Below, piece by piece: positions 10,301 to 18,390 of a stretch of 64,000 nt of DNA; within the stretch, counting starts at the first letter, position 1; every line of letters starts with the position of its first letter. The notes beneath the pieces were generated by a model, which worked only from the letters and a program-made list of their open reading frames with translations, did no database searches and had not been told where the DNA came from. Made by a program: the position numbers and the translations under genes. The DNA comes from Tumebacillus permanentifrigoris (GTDB lineage Bacteria > Bacillota > Bacilli > Tumebacillales > Tumebacillaceae), in NCBI RefSeq assembly GCF_003148565.1, contig NZ_QGGL01000004.1:234077-298076 (forward strand), given 5' to 3'.

Positions 10301-10821
10301 ATGCGGCTTGGAATGAGCGAAGTCAAGTTGCCAAGCGTGGCTTGCACCCGATCCTCTGGTTGAACATTCGTCACCATCTGGCTGTACTTGTACTCTGGTG
10401 TTTCACTGGTTCCGTAAAAGACACCCGTTCGCGTGCCTTGCAGTTGGTTCCCACCATACCCAGCCTCTTCCAAAACGTGCCAAACGCTTTGCAAAAACAA
10501 CCGCTGCGTGGGGTCCATGAAGCTTGCTTCCGCCTGCGAGAGGTGGAAGAACGCGTAATCAAATCCATCAATCTCTTCCAAGTAGGCTCGTTTCGCATAG
10601 CTGTTCCCGTCTCTTGCTGAGCCTCCGGTAGCTTGTACATAGTGGTCAATGGCCTCTCGTCGGTTGGCAGGGAGTTCCCGAATACAGTCCAGACTCCTTA
10701 TCTGGTTCTCCCAAACCTGTTGCAATGACGAAGCCATCGGAAACGTTCCCGACATGCCAATGATTGCAAGATCACGTGCCTCTGGGGAATGTCCTGTGTA
10801 AGAATTATCCTTTTTACCCAT
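7387..10821 (-). CDS. Hybrid PKS/NRPS: non-elongating ketosynthase, PCP, condensation domain
   Basis: A 1144-aa protein. The ketosynthase fold spans about 14-430 with the histidines of EAHG (His307) and HLGH (His347) in place, but the active-site motif reads DTSGSSS, putting Gly191 where DTACSSS has Cys. The codon is GGT, so this is not a one-base miscall of TGT/TGC at position 2. A KS-AT linker remnant (to about 585) has no AT, as in trans-AT systems. A PCP follows (LGGDSI, Ser647), then a complete condensation domain (700-1100) with HHIISDG at 832-838. The first gene of its operon, it starts at ATG 10821. The KS probably cannot do a Claisen condensation and may only pass the chain on. Confidence 0.92.
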   Translation of the reverse strand: MGKKDNSYTGHSPEARDLAIIGMSGTFPMASSLQQVWENQIRSLDCIRELPANRREAIDHYVQATGGSARDGNSYAKRAYLEEIDGFDYAFFHLSQAEASFMDPTQRLFLQSVWHVLEEAGYGGNQLQGTRTGVFYGTSETPEYKYSQMVTNVQPEDRVQATLGNLTSLIPSRISYLMDWRGPSMVIDTSGSSSLVALHQACQSIRAGECEQAVVGTGWLNLLPLEDPAAAGKGSGEAVMAVLVKSLEKAVADGDHIHAVIKGSSVNQDGRSFAIGGPNASAQESLLVQAWEDAGIDPASLSFIEAHGALETEADLLELESLHRALTSYTDAPKHCAVTSVVSHLGHLQHATGLAGLITSVLALKNRQLPPMHHLASNRALPESLANSPLYLAEQVQMWTEQQHPLRCGVSSFGISGTNCHVVLEEAPAVRRVDEPSGADLLFTLSARSESVLQKLIGDYLDVVKGCEEADLQHLCYTANTGRGHYEHRIAMVIHNQADFVEKLTQLRDQSLASVQRAEVYYGFTASELVEAAQPELYQLGLAALCQAYVAGTDLEWSRLYAQQQYRKLSLPVYPFEKHRCWIGMQPTETPVVREHEPVATAVAQVEAAPEATGPTLEQTVKELFCHYLGYDEIDEAESFYELGGDSIVAVKIVNDINNALHQDVTIVDLFNHPSVQEFCAFLEQVQADTSRSVSTIQRLEPRAFYPLSPSQRRVFVMTQFEPQLTMYNMPHAAVIEGRLDINKFQAALNRVIRRHDSLRTSFEFVQHEPMQVIHDHVDVEIEMYSHPIEEAQIQDELRAFTKLFDLKKAPLIRVALAELTNQKHVCFLDMHHIISDGTSMSIFVNELLHQYESESELAPLSIQYKDYAVWQNDRLQAGQQEKLEQFWADKFSDRLPVLALPTDHSRPERRSFEGDLLQVTLGKEQTELLYQFSKRTGVTTYVILLAAYHLLLTKHSGQEDVIIGTWVQGRPVKELNELIGMFVQTIPMRNHAGREMTFTEFLKQVQANTLQSFEHQDYPFEDIVNNLNLKRDLSRNPVFDVAFSLQNMDKPVMNSQSLQMELLPTHNGVALFDITLYMYETEEGLTSKWEYSTSLFEAQTIEQWGQDYYELLLHLVNHPDVPLAESDLIFQKQVEVENVEFLF

Positions 10822-11100
10822 GAGTGATTGACCGCCTCTTCCTTAAAAATCTGCTTTTTTACCGCTTATTAGTTAAGATCCAAATCAACGAATTGGTCTC
10901 GTAATATTTCCAAAGTGAACCTTATTTATAGTACCTCCTCCCAAAACTTATATCTTGGGTAAAGTTTACCATAGGATCGTCGTATTGTGAATGTTATTTT
11001 ATTTAGGTTCTATTGAAAATTCGATAATTTATATCGCCTATCGGTGGACAACTATTGATCGCTTTTTCCCTGTGCATCCGGCGTTTTCCACAGGCATTTT
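10822..11100 (-). promoter_or_regulatory. AT-rich promoter region of the PKS/NRPS operon
   Basis: This non-coding stretch between the upstream operon's terminator and the KS gene is AT-rich and must hold the promoter of the large operon. A purine-rich AAGGAAGAGG lies about 13 nt before the ATG. No operator repeat was recognised. Confidence 0.5.
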
Positions 11101-11101
11101 T

Positions 11102-11145
11102 GAAAAAAAAAGAGGAGGTGAGCCTTGGCCCACCTCCGCTTTTTT
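11102..11145 (-). terminator. Intrinsic terminator after the acyl carrier protein gene
   Basis: On the minus strand GGAGGTG pairs with CACCTCC around a short loop and is followed by nine T residues. It separates the KASIII-FkbH-ACP operon from the downstream PKS/NRPS operon. Confidence 0.85.
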
Positions 11146-11159
11146 GCAACCCTATGCCA

Positions 11160-11399
11160 TCATCCCAGCAGGATCATGTTTTGAATCAGTTCAGTCAACG
11201 CGCCGATCGTGGTCACGCTCGCAAACTGCTCCAGCGACAACCGCACCTTGAGTTCCGCTTCAATGTTGGTCAAGATGCGCAAGGCGTTGACCGAGTCCCA
11301 CTCTTCCAAATTGTGCGGTCCCATCGTCGGGCTCAACTCCGCTGGGTCCGCATCCAAAACATCCGCAATGATTTCGATGACTTTCTCGCTGGTTTTCAC
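11160..11399 (-). CDS. Discrete acyl carrier protein
   Basis: A 79-aa acyl carrier protein with the phosphopantetheine serine in EEWDSVNALRIL. The GTG start at 11399 overlaps the FkbH stop (GTGA) and has GGAGGAGA 8 nt upstream, so the two genes are translationally coupled. In other clusters an FkbH-family enzyme loads such an ACP with a three-carbon unit derived from 1,3-bisphosphoglycerate, giving glyceryl-ACP. That role is inferred from the neighbours; no ketoreductase or acyl-ACP dehydrogenase that would convert glyceryl-ACP to hydroxymalonyl- or methoxymalonyl-ACP is present here. Confidence 0.9.
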   Translation of the reverse strand: MKTSEKVIEIIADVLDADPAELSPTMGPHNLEEWDSVNALRILTNIEAELKVRLSLEQFASVTTIGALTELIQNMILLG

Positions 11400-13303
11400 T
11401 GGATCGTCTCCTCCATTTCCGATTCGGTGTGCAGGTGAAGCCATGCCGGTGTTGCTCCGATCTCGTGCAAGTCGTGGCGGAAGATCTGGATCCCCTCCTG
11501 CTCTGCACAGGCCACAAACCCGTGGCGGGTGTAAAAGTCGTGGACGATCCTGTTTTTGGCGGTCGGGATGTACTCGGCAAACACCTCGCTGACTTGCGCG
11601 TCCTGGGCGAGACGCAGGATGTGTTGCAGCACCGCCGTCTCGAGGCCGCGCGAGAACACCCGGCAACTCAGCAAAAAGTTGCGAATCCACCAAGTTTCTC
11701 CGTTCGACCCTTGGACTTTCTCCACGATCACGCTGCCGACGATGCCATTGTCGCCAAAGCGGTCAGTCGAGCGGAACCCGCGCAACAGGAAGGAATTCGA
11801 AGTCGCCATCTCCTCCATCAGCGCTTCTGAGTATCGACGCGTCGTCATGTTGAATTGGTTGGTGCGCGCGTTGATCTGCGCCAGTCGGGGCAGGTACATG
11901 TTCGTCGGGGGCAACAGATGGAGATGAATATCCAAGCCGTGCAGGTAGTCCTCGACGGAAGCGACGGTGCTTCTGAATTGTTCGCGCTCCGCTTCTGCCT
12001 GGTAGGACTGCGTGCGGTGCAGGTCTTCCTGAGTCAGTTCCACGGTGTTGAAATACCCAGCTGCGAGCAGTGTCCGCACATACGTGCTGGGGTCTTCCTG
12101 CAGTTCCAACACCGTGACGGTCGGAGCCAATTCCCGCACGATGTTGCGTTCGAACGGGTTGTCATCGACAAATACCAAACTGTCCACACCGATGTTCAAG
12201 CCGGCGGCGATGCTTTGCAGATTCTCCGGTTTGGGGTCCCAGTTGGCGCAGATCCGCACAAAGTCAGCGGGGCGCAATTGCATATCGGGGTGCTCGGTCA
12301 GCACTTCCATCACATTGTCTGTCTCGTTTTTGCTGTTGATCGCCAGCAGTACGCCTTGGGCTTTCAAGTGTTTGATTCGCTTTTGGAAGTCGACAAAGAT
12401 CTTGCCAGGGGCATCGCCGCCGAGCGCGATCCCGCTCAGTCCGTCATCGCCGATGACACCGCCCCAGAGCGTGTTGTCGAGGTCGAGCACGAGGCACTTT
12501 TTGCCCAGACCTGACACCGACCGCGCGATCTTCACACTTTCCCGCGCGATGCACAGCAACAGGTCTTCCGAGATTGTCATGCTCGCGTAGTAGGCGAGCC
12601 GCGGGTCGTTCAACGTGGCACTTGGCGCGTCCTGTTGCAGGACTTCAAAGTCCAGCGTGACCACTTGCTTGTGCCGATCGCTCAGGTGCAGCAGTTCCGC
12701 TTGGAACTTGCGCCACTGCACACTCAACCGCGCCTTGGATTTGTAGTCGAGAATTTCATGGTGGGTTTCGAGGCTCAGCGGAATCGTGTTCAGGACGAAC
12801 AAGCTGCCTGAGCGCTGTTCAAACAGGGAGATCAACTCCTCCAACTGCTGCACTTTGCGCGGCCAAACGTCTGCCACATCCTCCACCGTCCAGCACTTGG
12901 GCAATTCGTCGGTCACCACATGCTCGTCCAAGAGGCACACGACCAGATCGGGTCGGAATCGATACAACTCGCTCTGCTCATCCATCAGTTGGTAGATGTA
13001 TTGGTTAAAATCAGCGGTGTAGAGTTCCGGCCAGATGCCTTCCTGCAAGCACAACGGTCGCAAGTAGTTGGCAAAGGAGTGGCAGGTGAAATTGCTGAGG
13101 ATCGCCACTTTCAGCGGCTTGAGTTCGGTGGTGCTGGCTTGCCAGTCCTGCACACGCACATCCTTCAAGAGGTTGCCGACCTTCTCCAGCCTTGCGGTGG
13201 ACAGCTCGCTGATATGCGGGACAATTCCTTGGCGCTTGGCTGCCAACTCCCCGGTTTTCTTCCACGTGCGAATCGACTTCACCAGTTCCTGTTGATCGAG
13301 CAC
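11396..13303 (-). CDS. FkbH-like HAD-family protein with C-terminal GNAT-like domain
   Basis: A protein of about 635 aa with an SGNH-like N-terminal region, a central HAD domain with the DxDxT motif (VLDLDNTLWGG), NSKNE and VFVDDNPFERN, and a C-terminal acetyltransferase-like domain. The family (FkbH, OzmB, RkE and relatives) takes 1,3-bisphosphoglycerate, removes phosphate and loads glyceryl on an ACP. The GTG start at 13303 is preceded by AGGAGG 9 nt upstream; the frame stays open further upstream inside the KASIII gene but has no start signal there. The stop overlaps the ACP start by 4 nt. Confidence 0.92.
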   Translation of the reverse strand: MLDQQELVKSIRTWKKTGELAAKRQGIVPHISELSTARLEKVGNLLKDVRVQDWQASTTELKPLKVAILSNFTCHSFANYLRPLCLQEGIWPELYTADFNQYIYQLMDEQSELYRFRPDLVVCLLDEHVVTDELPKCWTVEDVADVWPRKVQQLEELISLFEQRSGSLFVLNTIPLSLETHHEILDYKSKARLSVQWRKFQAELLHLSDRHKQVVTLDFEVLQQDAPSATLNDPRLAYYASMTISEDLLLCIARESVKIARSVSGLGKKCLVLDLDNTLWGGVIGDDGLSGIALGGDAPGKIFVDFQKRIKHLKAQGVLLAINSKNETDNVMEVLTEHPDMQLRPADFVRICANWDPKPENLQSIAAGLNIGVDSLVFVDDNPFERNIVRELAPTVTVLELQEDPSTYVRTLLAAGYFNTVELTQEDLHRTQSYQAEAEREQFRSTVASVEDYLHGLDIHLHLLPPTNMYLPRLAQINARTNQFNMTTRRYSEALMEEMATSNSFLLRGFRSTDRFGDNGIVGSVIVEKVQGSNGETWWIRNFLLSCRVFSRGLETAVLQHILRLAQDAQVSEVFAEYIPTAKNRIVHDFYTRHGFVACAEQEGIQIFRHDLHEIGATPAWLHLHTESEMEETIQ

Positions 13304-13316
13304 AGCGTACACCCTC

Positions 13317-14348
13317 CTACTCTTTGGACAGGGCAATGCCTGTCTTGATCCATTTCGAAGATTCAATCGCAACGCCGATTGCTTTCTCCCCCGCTTGCAT
13401 CTTGCTCGCCAAAATTTCCAATTGCATGTACGGCAAACCGTTGCTGACATTCCCGGTGTCCGCGACGATGTTGATCGCACACGCGGGGTCGATCTGCAGG
13501 AAGTTGACAATCTTGTCTGTCATATGACCGCCCAATTGCGGCGGCAGGTAGTGCGACACTTCTGAAGAGGGCCAATTCAGGGTGGCTTGCAGTTCAGCGA
13601 TCATCTCCTGCGCCATCCGCGGAACGTGCGTCTCAATCGCTTTGTAATCCTCGCGCAGCACTTGGAGTTTCTTGCCCTTGGCATCACGGGCTTCCGTATC
13701 CATATGCGAACCGAACCAGTTGATCATCTGACCAGGTTCGCGGTTCACTCCTTCGCAGCGGTTGACGATCTTGTCGATGCGAATTCCCGGACACTCCGGT
13801 GCGTTTGTCAGGATGCAAGCGCCCGCTCCATCGCCAAACAACGCGAAGTTGATGATCTCTGTGGAACGCATTTTTTTGAAATCGCGGTTGAAATCGATGT
13901 ACTTGTAGCAGACGTCACCGCCGATGACCAACGCGTTTTTGAACTCCCCGCTCTGCAAAAAGCGGTGTGCAAGATCCATCCCTTGCAAAGCACCAGAACA
14001 ACCGGACTGCACCTGATAGGTCGGGATGTTCTGGAGACCTAGCTTGTCTGCCACGAGGTTGACCGTGGCCGGGAGGATCATGTCGGGTGTTGCTGTCGAG
14101 AGGACGACAAAGTCGATCTCCTCCGGCTTCATCTGTGCAGCTTCCAGCGCTTTCACGGCCGCCTCGTAGCACACGTCAACCAACTGGAATTTGACGTTGC
14201 GGTCATCGAGATCCACCACGAAGTGCCTGGTTTTCGTGCCGATGATCTGGTCGATCCAGTCTGCGCGAATTGAGAAGATTTCTTCCATCTTCGCATTGGT
14301 GATGGGTTCACCTGGCAAGCTCGTTCCCAGTCCCATGATTGTGATCAT
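13317..14348 (-). CDS. KASIII-like (FabH-fold) acyltransferase/ketosynthase
   Basis: A 343-aa thiolase-fold enzyme. The nucleophile is in QSGCSGAL (Cys117) and the Asn region is DTGNVSNG (Asn300). The segment that normally reads PHQAN instead reads PPQLGG, so the catalytic His appears replaced by Pro270, with a His five residues later. KASIII relatives without that His often transfer acyl groups rather than decarboxylate malonyl-ACP. It is first in a KASIII-FkbH-ACP operon, the trio that makes and uses glyceryl-ACP in tetronate pathways. Participation in a glyceryl transfer or tetronate-like ring formation is inferred, not shown. Confidence 0.9.
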   Translation of the reverse strand: MITIMGLGTSLPGEPITNAKMEEIFSIRADWIDQIIGTKTRHFVVDLDDRNVKFQLVDVCYEAAVKALEAAQMKPEEIDFVVLSTATPDMILPATVNLVADKLGLQNIPTYQVQSGCSGALQGMDLAHRFLQSGEFKNALVIGGDVCYKYIDFNRDFKKMRSTEIINFALFGDGAGACILTNAPECPGIRIDKIVNRCEGVNREPGQMINWFGSHMDTEARDAKGKKLQVLREDYKAIETHVPRMAQEMIAELQATLNWPSSEVSHYLPPQLGGHMTDKIVNFLQIDPACAINIVADTGNVSNGLPYMQLEILASKMQAGEKAIGVAIESSKWIKTGIALSKE

Positions 14349-14500
14349 GTCGTCTCCTCCATGATATCGAATTTAAGTGTGTAGTTCTATGGAAGTAATT
14401 TAATACTATAATATAGTAACAAAACTTTTATCTATAGATTATATGATCATCTTCCGCTCAGTCAATGTGAAGTAACTAAAATTCCTCTTAAAAAATTACA
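14349..14500 (-). promoter_or_regulatory. AT-rich promoter region of the KASIII-FkbH-ACP operon
   Basis: A very AT-rich intergenic stretch upstream of the KASIII start, which has GGAGGAGA close to the ATG. It must carry the promoter, but no clear hexamer pair can be singled out. Confidence 0.45.
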
Positions 14501-14544
14501 AAAAAAGACCGTGCTCTCGCGTAGAGAACACGGTCTTTTTTTTC
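14499..14544 (-). terminator. Intrinsic terminator after the Ni/Co transporter
   Basis: A 13-bp stem (AAAAAAGACCGTG with its complement) with T-runs on both sides. It immediately follows the transporter stop codon on the minus strand. Confidence 0.88.
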
Positions 14545-14545
14545 C

Positions 14546-15346
14546 TCACCGGTAGGAAATGCGCTTCGAGCTGTTGCGGGATAGGAATCGAACCCCACCG
14601 AAGCAAATCAACAGCATGATGAAGATCACGACCCCCACCACTTCAAAGTCTAACTCGGCCCACGGGTAGAAATAGGTAAACGCCTCGTAGAACGACACCC
14701 CGAACGCAAGGGCGACGATCACCCACCCCATCGCTTTGGAAGCGGTGCGCCCTAATTGACCCGACTGGGCCAGCATCCGATAGGCAATCAACGAGTCGAT
14801 CGTGTCGGTCAGCATCATCCCCGCCATGAACGTCAGTCCTAACGCAACTGGCAGATAAGGATTGTCCGCATTACCTGAGGCCAGCGCCCATACCGACGTC
14901 TGGGAAACCGTGTCTGCTGCCAAGGCGAACACGCCCCCGATCAAGATGATCATGAACGGATTCGTCGTCTCCCGCACAATCCGGGGAATGAATCTCCCCT
15001 TGATCCCGCGCAGTTTAAAGTCGCTCTGTTCGGAGCGACTGCGCACGAGGTTCACAGCGTTCAGACAGCCGATCAACGCCAGTGAACAGACCGATACCCA
15101 CGTCACGACCGTGTCGAAGTAGTCGGGAAACGTAAATTCCTTGCTGAACATCGACAGAATCACACCGACCGTGGCGACCACCAATCCGTGACCGAAGGAG
15201 AACAGCGTGCCGACCCACCGAGCCGTTTTGCGACCTTCGCGCAAGTTGTAGCGCGTCAACCCGTCGATACAAGCCAGATGATCCGCGTCGAGCCCATGAC
15301 GCAATCCAAGCACAAACACGAGCGCGAGCAATGAGAAATCTTCCAT
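14546..15346 (-). CDS. NiCoT-family nickel/cobalt transporter
   Basis: A 266-aa multi-pass membrane protein with the family signature RHGLDADHLACIDGLTR near residue 17, holding the H-x4-D-H metal-selectivity motif of HoxN/NixA/NhlF permeases. Several hydrophobic segments follow. ATG 15346 has GGGGGAAGG upstream. The cobalamin riboswitch and terminator directly upstream suggest that cobalt for B12 synthesis is the physiological substrate. Confidence 0.93.
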   Translation of the reverse strand: MEDFSLLALVFVLGLRHGLDADHLACIDGLTRYNLREGRKTARWVGTLFSFGHGLVVATVGVILSMFSKEFTFPDYFDTVVTWVSVCSLALIGCLNAVNLVRSRSEQSDFKLRGIKGRFIPRIVRETTNPFMIILIGGVFALAADTVSQTSVWALASGNADNPYLPVALGLTFMAGMMLTDTIDSLIAYRMLAQSGQLGRTASKAMGWVIVALAFGVSFYEAFTYFYPWAELDFEVVGVVIFIMLLICFGGVRFLSRNSSKRISYR

Positions 15347-15385
15347 GATGCCTTCCCCCTTTGGTATCCCTGCTACTCCAGTACA

Positions 15386-15420
15386 TCAAAAAAACCCCAT
15401 CCTAGTGGATGGGGTTGTGT
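15386..15420 (-). terminator. Riboswitch-coupled transcription terminator
   Basis: CCCCATCC pairs with GGATGGGG around a 4-nt loop, followed on the minus strand by eight T residues. It sits between the cobalamin aptamer and the transporter start, as expected for a transcription-terminating expression platform. Confidence 0.85.
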
Positions 15421-15504
15421 GAACAAGTGGACAGACGACAGCCGAATAGAGATCCTAGTCGTTCCATTGCACACACCACTCCTTTCCGCGAAGGCACTTG
15501 GGTG

Positions 15505-15690
15505 TAGCGAACGTAGGTAGGTCTCCTGGCTTCCGGATCATCGCGCGCTCTCGTCTTCCCCGATCCTCAGATCGAGTGACATACATGAAAGCGAACTCAT
15601 CGGTTACAGTGGCGGGACCGCTCGGGACTTTCACCCGATTCCCTGTTACCCCTTGCGTGTCTTGACAAGGGCACCTCGTTGCTGACCTAT
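15505..15690 (-). ncRNA. Cobalamin riboswitch
   Basis: The minus strand carries the conserved cobalamin aptamer blocks in order: GGGTGAAAGTCCCGAGCGG, CGCCACTGTAACC and the B12 box GCCAGGAGACCTACC. It lies upstream of a Ni/Co transporter and is followed by an intrinsic terminator, so high cobalamin should switch the transporter off. Confidence 0.93.
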
Positions 15691-15749
15691 GTAGTTTTTT
15701 ACTTCGATTCAATCTATTCGAGTCTCCTGCTGAAATTCCTGCTTGGTCG

Positions 15750-16403
15750 TCAACGTTGGACACCGTTCGTAATAAATCGAACCAGGTGATCGATCTCCGC
15801 TGCATCGTCCCGCACAACAGGCTCTGGCAACAACAGAAAGCGCATGACGAAATGACTGCCAATGCACGTGAAGATCATACGCAAGAGGATCGGGTTCGGG
15901 AGATCCACCAGTTCGCCACGCGCTTTAAACAGATCCAACGTCTGGTTCAGAAACTTCAAGACGTCATTGTCGAACAATGGGGGCAAGCCTTTTCGCAATT
16001 CGTCCCGGTACAGGAATTCCTTCACGATGATTTGAAAGATCTCTTTGTTCGCTTTGATGAATTGCATGCGATTGGTGAGCAACGCTCGCAGAAACCCTTC
16101 AAAACTTCCGAATTGCTCGGGGTTCACTTGCTCCTGCAGCTCTTCCGCCAGACTCGGGATCGACTCTTTTAAAAACGGCAGGATCACCGCGAGCAGCAGG
16201 TTTTCCTTGGTCCCGTAGTGACGAAACAGGGTGCCTTCCGAAACGCCCGACGCGGTGGCGATCTCCTTGGTCGAGGTATTGGCATATCCCTTTTCTGCAA
16301 ACATGGCAATCGCGGTCTCCACGATTTTCTGTTGTTTGACCGTTTCTTTTTTGGACAATTTCGATTGGGCCAGGATCGCTTCCAGTAGATTTTTTGATGA
16401 CAT
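15750..16403 (-). CDS. TetR-family regulator
   Basis: A 217-aa regulator with an N-terminal TetR helix-turn-helix (TKEIATASGVSEGTLFRHYG) and a helical ligand domain. ATG 16403 has AAAGGA 10 nt upstream. It is the third gene of an operon with an ABC-2 exporter (ATPase, permease, regulator) and probably represses it in response to an exported compound. Confidence 0.9.
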   Translation of the reverse strand: MSSKNLLEAILAQSKLSKKETVKQQKIVETAIAMFAEKGYANTSTKEIATASGVSEGTLFRHYGTKENLLLAVILPFLKESIPSLAEELQEQVNPEQFGSFEGFLRALLTNRMQFIKANKEIFQIIVKEFLYRDELRKGLPPLFDNDVLKFLNQTLDLFKARGELVDLPNPILLRMIFTCIGSHFVMRFLLLPEPVVRDDAAEIDHLVRFITNGVQR

Positions 16404-16454
16404 CCCCAACAAGTCCTTTCCATCTAGGTTCGCCCTGTACCTGACTCCCCGTGC

Positions 16455-17501
16455 TTACAAGCGTCGGTACTTCTTCAAGGCAAACGTATTCAGCACGATG
16501 AAGACCGCTGCAAATACCACCAAGGCCACGATGTCCCCACTGACTTCGCGGAAGGTCGCGCCTTGGTACATGATGCCTTTTAGTGCATCTGCGCCATAGT
16601 AGAGCGGCATGATTTTACTCAAGGCTTGCAACCAGGTCGCCATCCCTTCGATCGGGAAGATACCGGCAAAAAAGATTTGCGGGATCACCACAACCGGAAT
16701 GAATTGTACCATCTGGAATTCAGAGGCTGCAAACGTCGACAACAGGATGCCCAGCGACAGCGCCACCAAGGCCAGCAACAGGTTAATCAAGAGCACATGC
16801 CAAATCGAACCGACGAGCGTCATATCGAGCACGTTGATGGCATAGAGCACGACGATGACGGTTTGGATGATGGCAAAAATCCCATACCCCGCCAGATACC
16901 CCGTGATGACTTCGCCTCTGCGAATCGGAGTCGACATGATCCGTTCCAGCGTGCCTGTGGTTCGCTCCCGCAACAAGCCGATGCCGGAGATGAGAAAGAC
17001 GAAAAAGAACACAAAGAAACCCACCAACACGGGACTCAGAACATCAAAAAACGAAGTCTCACTGTTTCCGTACACATAATCGGTCGCGATGCTCGGCGCT
17101 TGTGCAACGCCGGTCGGATTGCTTTTGCTTGGCAGTTGCGCCGCTACTGCGGCTTGATTGACCAGCATCTGCAGGAGCTTCGCCTTTGACGGATCGCTAT
17201 TTTCAAGGGTCAGTTCCAGTTTCTGATCGTGGCTTTGCAACACACCGTCCAGTTGCTCTTGAACGACCCGCTCCTTGGTTGCGTCGGGAACCGCTCGGAC
17301 GTTGACATTTGCTTTTTCTAACACCTGCACGAGGGTTGGGTTGACGTTTACGACGCCCAATGTAGGTGCTACCGCGTTGCTGGCAAACAGGAAATACATG
17401 AGCGTGAGCACGAGCAGTGGAGCTACAAATAACAACGCGAGCGTGCGTTTGTCGCGCAACATCTGTTGGCAAATTCGTTTGATCAGCGCCCCTGTTCTCA
17501 C
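16455..17501 (-). CDS. ABC-2 type exporter permease
   Basis: A 348-aa permease with an N-terminal transmembrane anchor (about 20-40), a large extracytoplasmic segment (about 45-170) and five C-terminal membrane segments, the usual layout of YhgE/DrrB-like ABC-2 permeases. Its GTG start at 17501 overlaps the ATPase stop (GTGA). With the preceding ATPase it would form a drug or peptide exporter. Its position just downstream of the lanthipeptide locus makes a self-protection role possible, but the TetR partner points equally to general drug export. Confidence 0.88.
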   Translation of the reverse strand: MRTGALIKRICQQMLRDKRTLALLFVAPLLVLTLMYFLFASNAVAPTLGVVNVNPTLVQVLEKANVNVRAVPDATKERVVQEQLDGVLQSHDQKLELTLENSDPSKAKLLQMLVNQAAVAAQLPSKSNPTGVAQAPSIATDYVYGNSETSFFDVLSPVLVGFFVFFFVFLISGIGLLRERTTGTLERIMSTPIRRGEVITGYLAGYGIFAIIQTVIVVLYAINVLDMTLVGSIWHVLLINLLLALVALSLGILLSTFAASEFQMVQFIPVVVIPQIFFAGIFPIEGMATWLQALSKIMPLYYGADALKGIMYQGATFREVSGDIVALVVFAAVFIVLNTFALKKYRRL

Positions 17502-18223
17502 GGCTGTTCCCCCCCTGCCCGCAGGAATACTTCCTCTAAATTACGAGCGTGAAAGCGCTCCATCAATTCTTGTGGTGTGCCGCTGGTGATGATCTGGCCT
17601 TCTCGCACCATCGCGAGGGTATCACAGCGTTCGGCTTCATCCATGACGTGGGTGGTCACGATGATGGTTTTGCCTTCCTGTTCCTTTAAACGCAGCAATT
17701 CATTCCAGATCGTCAACCGCAAGGCAGGGTCGATGCCGACTGTCGGTTCGTCGAGGATCAGCACCTTTGGGTTCTGAACCAAGGCGATGGCCAGCGACAA
17801 CCGGCGTTTCATGCCCCCGGAATAGGCGGATACTTTCTTGCTCAATTCCGGCGTCAGTTTGACCAAGTCGGCTGCATACGCGATGCGCTCCCGCTGTTCT
17901 GCTTTTTTCAACTTAAAAAGGGACGCGAAAAACTTGAGATTCTCCTCTGCCGTCAACTCTGCATAGAGGGCATCCGATTGCGCCATGTACCCGATCTCCT
18001 GCAGAACCTCCAGATTGGGCATCTGCTGGTTCAACACTTGCACAGTCCCCGCGTCCGCGATGTCCATGCCAACCAGCAGTTTGACGAGCGTTGTCTTGCC
18101 CGCTCCAGAGGGCCCGATCAGACCGTAGATCTGTCCCTGCTGGATCGTGACGCTCACCTGATTCAGCACAACTTTTTTGCCGTACTTTTTGCTGACCCCG
18201 TCCACTTTGACTGGTAGATCCAT
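17498..18223 (-). CDS. ABC transporter ATPase
   Basis: A 241-aa ATPase with Walker A GPSGAGKT, signature YSGGMKRR, Walker B VLILDEPTVGID and a switch His (VTTH). This is the CcmA/DrrA type that pairs with ABC-2 permeases. ATG 18223 has GGAGG 10 nt upstream. First gene of the ATPase-permease-TetR operon. Confidence 0.93.
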   Translation of the reverse strand: MDLPVKVDGVSKKYGKKVVLNQVSVTIQQGQIYGLIGPSGAGKTTLVKLLVGMDIADAGTVQVLNQQMPNLEVLQEIGYMAQSDALYAELTAEENLKFFASLFKLKKAEQRERIAYAADLVKLTPELSKKVSAYSGGMKRRLSLAIALVQNPKVLILDEPTVGIDPALRLTIWNELLRLKEQEGKTIIVTTHVMDEAERCDTLAMVREGQIITSGTPQELMERFHARNLEEVFLRAGGEQP

Positions 18224-18390
18224 GTGCTCGATACCTCCGCAAAAAAGTGAGTGGTTACTTTTTCAGTATACGAAATCCCCCTTCCGTGTCAATAACGGCC
18301 AGCAAGGGCAAGGCTATCCTGTTTCGTACTGTTTCAACGCGAGAACACTCTACTCAGCGGCTCTTGCGGTTGGTGAACAATTCCCCTCAC

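Noticed and set aside
51..14042. Long plus-strand open frames opposite the PKS/NRPS genes (up to 721 codons)
   Set aside because: They mirror the minus-strand genes, lack ribosome-binding sites and show Arg/Leu/His-rich translations typical of antisense frames in GC-rich genes.
39..14348. Zwittermicin-type hydroxymalonyl/aminomalonyl pathway
   Set aside because: FkbH and ACP are present, but the accompanying acyl-ACP and 3-hydroxyacyl dehydrogenases needed for those extender units are not in the window.
15455..15862. Minus-strand open frame over the cobalamin riboswitch
   Set aside because: The region is explained by the conserved aptamer blocks and terminator; the frame has no ribosome-binding site.
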